A stretch of 6,629 nt of DNA from Caldithrix sp. (lineage in GTDB: Bacteria > KSB1 > UBA2214 > DYKH01). The notes beneath the pieces are model-generated. The model saw nothing but the letters and a program-made list of their open reading frames with translations. It was not told the origin of the DNA and searched no databases. Positions 5,332 to 6,629 of the stretch are shown piece by piece (the stretch's first letter is position 1; every line of letters starts with the position of its first letter). The stretch is from positions 3,947 to 10,575 of the forward strand of contig DYKH01000167.1 in NCBI GenBank assembly GCA_020722685.1, in the 5' to 3' direction. A program made the position numbers and the translations under genes.

Positions 5332-6432
5332 ATGAGAAAGTTGCTAATGCCCATCGTATGTCTAATGGTTTCATTTCTGGCATGCGCAAAAAAAGATAAC
5401 CGGTATACGCCCCGAACAGTCACAACGATTAATCTTGATGAACTAGCAAACAATATCGAAATCGAAAAGATACCGGTCAAAGTAATCTATAATAACGAGT
5501 GGTATGAGTCCAATCCAGAATGGAAAGAAATTTTTATACCTGTGATAAGGAATTTGACAGAAGGACCGGACTCCACACTGTATGTATTAGACTTTTTGAA
5601 TAGCCGGGTGGTTCAACTTTCTCAGGACGGCAAATATCTCCGCTCCATAGGCGGCCCTGGAAGTGGCCCTGGGGAGTTTATGCATCCATTCGAGAGATTG
5701 TACCGGTCCAACAAATACATCTATATTCCCGACACCTATGGACTGCGGCTACAGATATTTGATCTAGACTGCAATTACAAACGAACCATAACCAATACCA
5801 ATATTGAGCGTGGCATATTTTCGATTGGCAAAAATGACATGATTTTATATGCTCCTCCACAGCATGCCATACCTCAAGACCCATACATGATACTCGTACA
5901 TGACAGCCTTGGAAAAGAGATTAAAAGAATTGGAGCAATTGAAAAAGACGACAATTTTGTCTTCGATAATCATTTTAGAAAAGCCTATTACCTCGTTGCC
6001 AGCGAATGGTCGGAATACATATGGTGCGTTTTTATGCATTTTCCAATTATAAGAAAGTATGATTACAACGGCAAATTCGTAGAGGAAATCCGTTTCGAAG
6101 CGCAATCTATAAATACAGAATTGAAAGAGTCAACAGTCTTTCTCAAAAAACAAAGATCTCCAAAAGGGATCGACGGAGGAGTAGTGGTTTTTGATAATCC
6201 GCACATAACATGCGATGGCGATTTGCTGATCAATTTGTCGCTTCATGGCAACATGCAGATCTCCGGCAAGGATGAAAAATCCCGTATAGTTAAGAAGTAT
6301 GAATTTGTTGATACACCAGAAGACGTCCTTGGTGAGAAAAAAATAGAACAAACGCTATATATGGCAAGATCGATTAATGGTAAACTCTATGCCTTTTTTC
6401 ATGATGGAATCATTGTAAAAGCAAAAAAATGA
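5332..6432 (+). CDS. 6-bladed beta-propeller lipoprotein (NHL-like)
   Basis: 366-aa predicted lipoprotein. MRK, the hydrophobic run LLMPIVCLMVSFLA and C18 form a type II signal peptide; F15-L16-A17-C18 is a slightly atypical lipobox. The mature protein starts CAKKDNR. The body has NHL-type propeller repeats. The clearest blade is at about residues 82-116, with EGPDSTLYVLDFLNSRVVQL, then DGKYLRSIGG, ending in the diagnostic GGPGSGPGEF (107-116). The next blade has YIPDTYGLRLQIFDLD. Later blades are more diverged, and the last ends INGKLYAFFHDGIIVKA. This is the composition of the '6-bladed beta-propeller' lipoproteins common in Bacteroidota and relatives, whose molecular roles are mostly unknown. 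The frame extends to a TTG at 5302, but ATG 5332 puts the signal peptide at the N-terminus and leaves a 22-nt gap after the redoxin gene. Membership of the operon suggests it works with the MauE-like and redoxin proteins; it might bind a ligand or be their client. Its only other cysteines need to be listed before proposing disulfide chemistry. Confidence 0.85.
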   Translation: MRKLLMPIVCLMVSFLACAKKDNRYTPRTVTTINLDELANNIEIEKIPVKVIYNNEWYESNPEWKEIFIPVIRNLTEGPDSTLYVLDFLNSRVVQLSQDGKYLRSIGGPGSGPGEFMHPFERLYRSNKYIYIPDTYGLRLQIFDLDCNYKRTITNTNIERGIFSIGKNDMILYAPPQHAIPQDPYMILVHDSLGKEIKRIGAIEKDDNFVFDNHFRKAYYLVASEWSEYIWCVFMHFPIIRKYDYNGKFVEEIRFEAQSINTELKESTVFLKKQRSPKGIDGGVVVFDNPHITCDGDLLINLSLHGNMQISGKDEKSRIVKKYEFVDTPEDVLGEKKIEQTLYMARSINGKLYAFFHDGIIVKAKK

Positions 6433-6466
6433 AAAGCTGCCAATAGGTACACGATTCCTGTCTCTC

Positions 6467-6504
6467 TCAGAGTAAGCTGTCTTAATAAAGCCGGCTTAGT
6501 CTGA
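6467..6504. repeat. imperfect inverted repeat downstream of the propeller gene
   Basis: TCAGAGTAAGC (6467-6477) and GCTTAGTCTGA (6494-6504) are inverted repeats pairing at 10 of 11 positions, with one G-G mismatch and a 16-nt loop. It lies 34 nt after the propeller stop, where a terminator would be expected. On the plus strand it is followed by AAAAATC rather than a T-run, so it is not a standard rho-independent terminator. It may be an mRNA 3'-end stabilising hairpin, a factor-dependent terminator or a binding site. Confidence 0.45.
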
Positions 6505-6550
6505 AAAATCATTCAATTGATCATCAACCCTAAACAGGGAGGACCAAGAG

Positions 6551-6583
6551 ATGAAGCAGAAAAAACATTTCAGATTACAGTAG
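6551..6583 (+). CDS. 10-codon ORF behind a strong Shine-Dalgarno, stopped by TAG; possible broken gene or leader peptide
   Basis: GGGAGGA at 6537-6543 is the best ribosome binding site in the window, 7 nt before ATG 6551. The frame reads MKQKKHFRLQ and then TAG (6581-6583). The same frame stays open after the TAG to the window edge, reading FGKILNSSRRRRLQT. Options are a leader peptide, a gene broken by a CAG/TAC-to-TAG type change, a gene interrupted by the repeat at the edge, or a chance site. No family can be recognised from ten residues. Confidence 0.3.
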   Translation: MKQKKHFRLQ

Positions 6584-6615
6584 TTTGGCAAAATCTTGAA
6601 TTCAAGCCGTAGGAG

Positions 6616-6629
6616 GCGTCTCCAGACGC
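6616..6629. repeat. short GC-rich inverted repeat at the window edge
   Basis: GCGTCT (6616-6621) and AGACGC (6624-6629) are perfect inverted repeats around CC. The arm may continue past the window, because GGAG precedes the left half. The GC-rich character in an otherwise AT-rich stretch, and its position after a broken-looking ORF, suggest the start of a dispersed intergenic repeat. One copy only is visible, so this cannot be confirmed here. Confidence 0.35.

Noticed and set aside
6488..6497. Perfect palindrome AAGCCGGCTT as a terminator
   Set aside because: It has no loop and no T-run, and it partly belongs to the larger inverted repeat already listed.
1..6629. CRISPR arrays, tRNA or rRNA genes, transposases, integrases
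   Set aside because: No regularly spaced repeats, cloverleaf sequence or recombinase motif was seen on either strand.

Overview
The window appears to come from a Gram-negative bacterium. It encodes inner-membrane RND pumps, a signal-peptide redoxin and a lipoprotein. The 6-bladed beta-propeller lipoprotein, the MauE/DoxX-like membrane protein and a TAnnTTTG-like promoter element suggest the Bacteroidota or a related FCB-group lineage (Calditrichota, KSB1 and similar). That placement is an inference; no rRNA or housekeeping marker is present to confirm it.

Left half (1-3839), roughly 50% GC: a tightly packed efflux operon. The 3' end of one RND permease gene (stop at 130) is followed 3 nt later by a complete second RND permease (134-3433). 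Nineteen nt after that comes a short AraC-type regulator made only of the DNA-binding domain (3453-3839). The layout suggests a two-permease RND pump with a MarA/SoxS-sized regulator at the end of its operon. The very end of the regulator gene is duplicated as an imperfect 26-bp tandem repeat.

Middle (3840-4024): about 185 bp with no convincing gene. It holds a candidate promoter and three GGAAGG motifs. Base composition becomes clearly more AT-rich from about here.

Right half (4025-6432): a compact, same-strand accessory module. In order it has a tiny membrane peptide (37 aa, called P1 here), a 150-aa four-helix MauE/DoxX-like protein with a GCGCFG motif, a second tiny membrane peptide (54 aa, P2), an exported thioredoxin-fold protein that has lost its active-site cysteines, and a 366-aa 6-bladed beta-propeller lipoprotein. 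P1 overlaps the MauE-like gene by 10 nt and P2 overlaps the redoxin gene by 11 nt, so both pairs look translationally coupled. The gene content resembles the MauE/MauD/beta-propeller part of methylamine dehydrogenase clusters, but no TTQ subunit is seen and the redoxin looks catalytically dead. This module is the best candidate for something undescribed.

Right end (6433-6629): an imperfect 11-bp inverted repeat, then a near-perfect Shine-Dalgarno and ATG that run into an in-frame TAG after ten codons, then a short GC-rich inverted repeat cut by the window edge. The last may be the beginning of a dispersed intergenic repeat.
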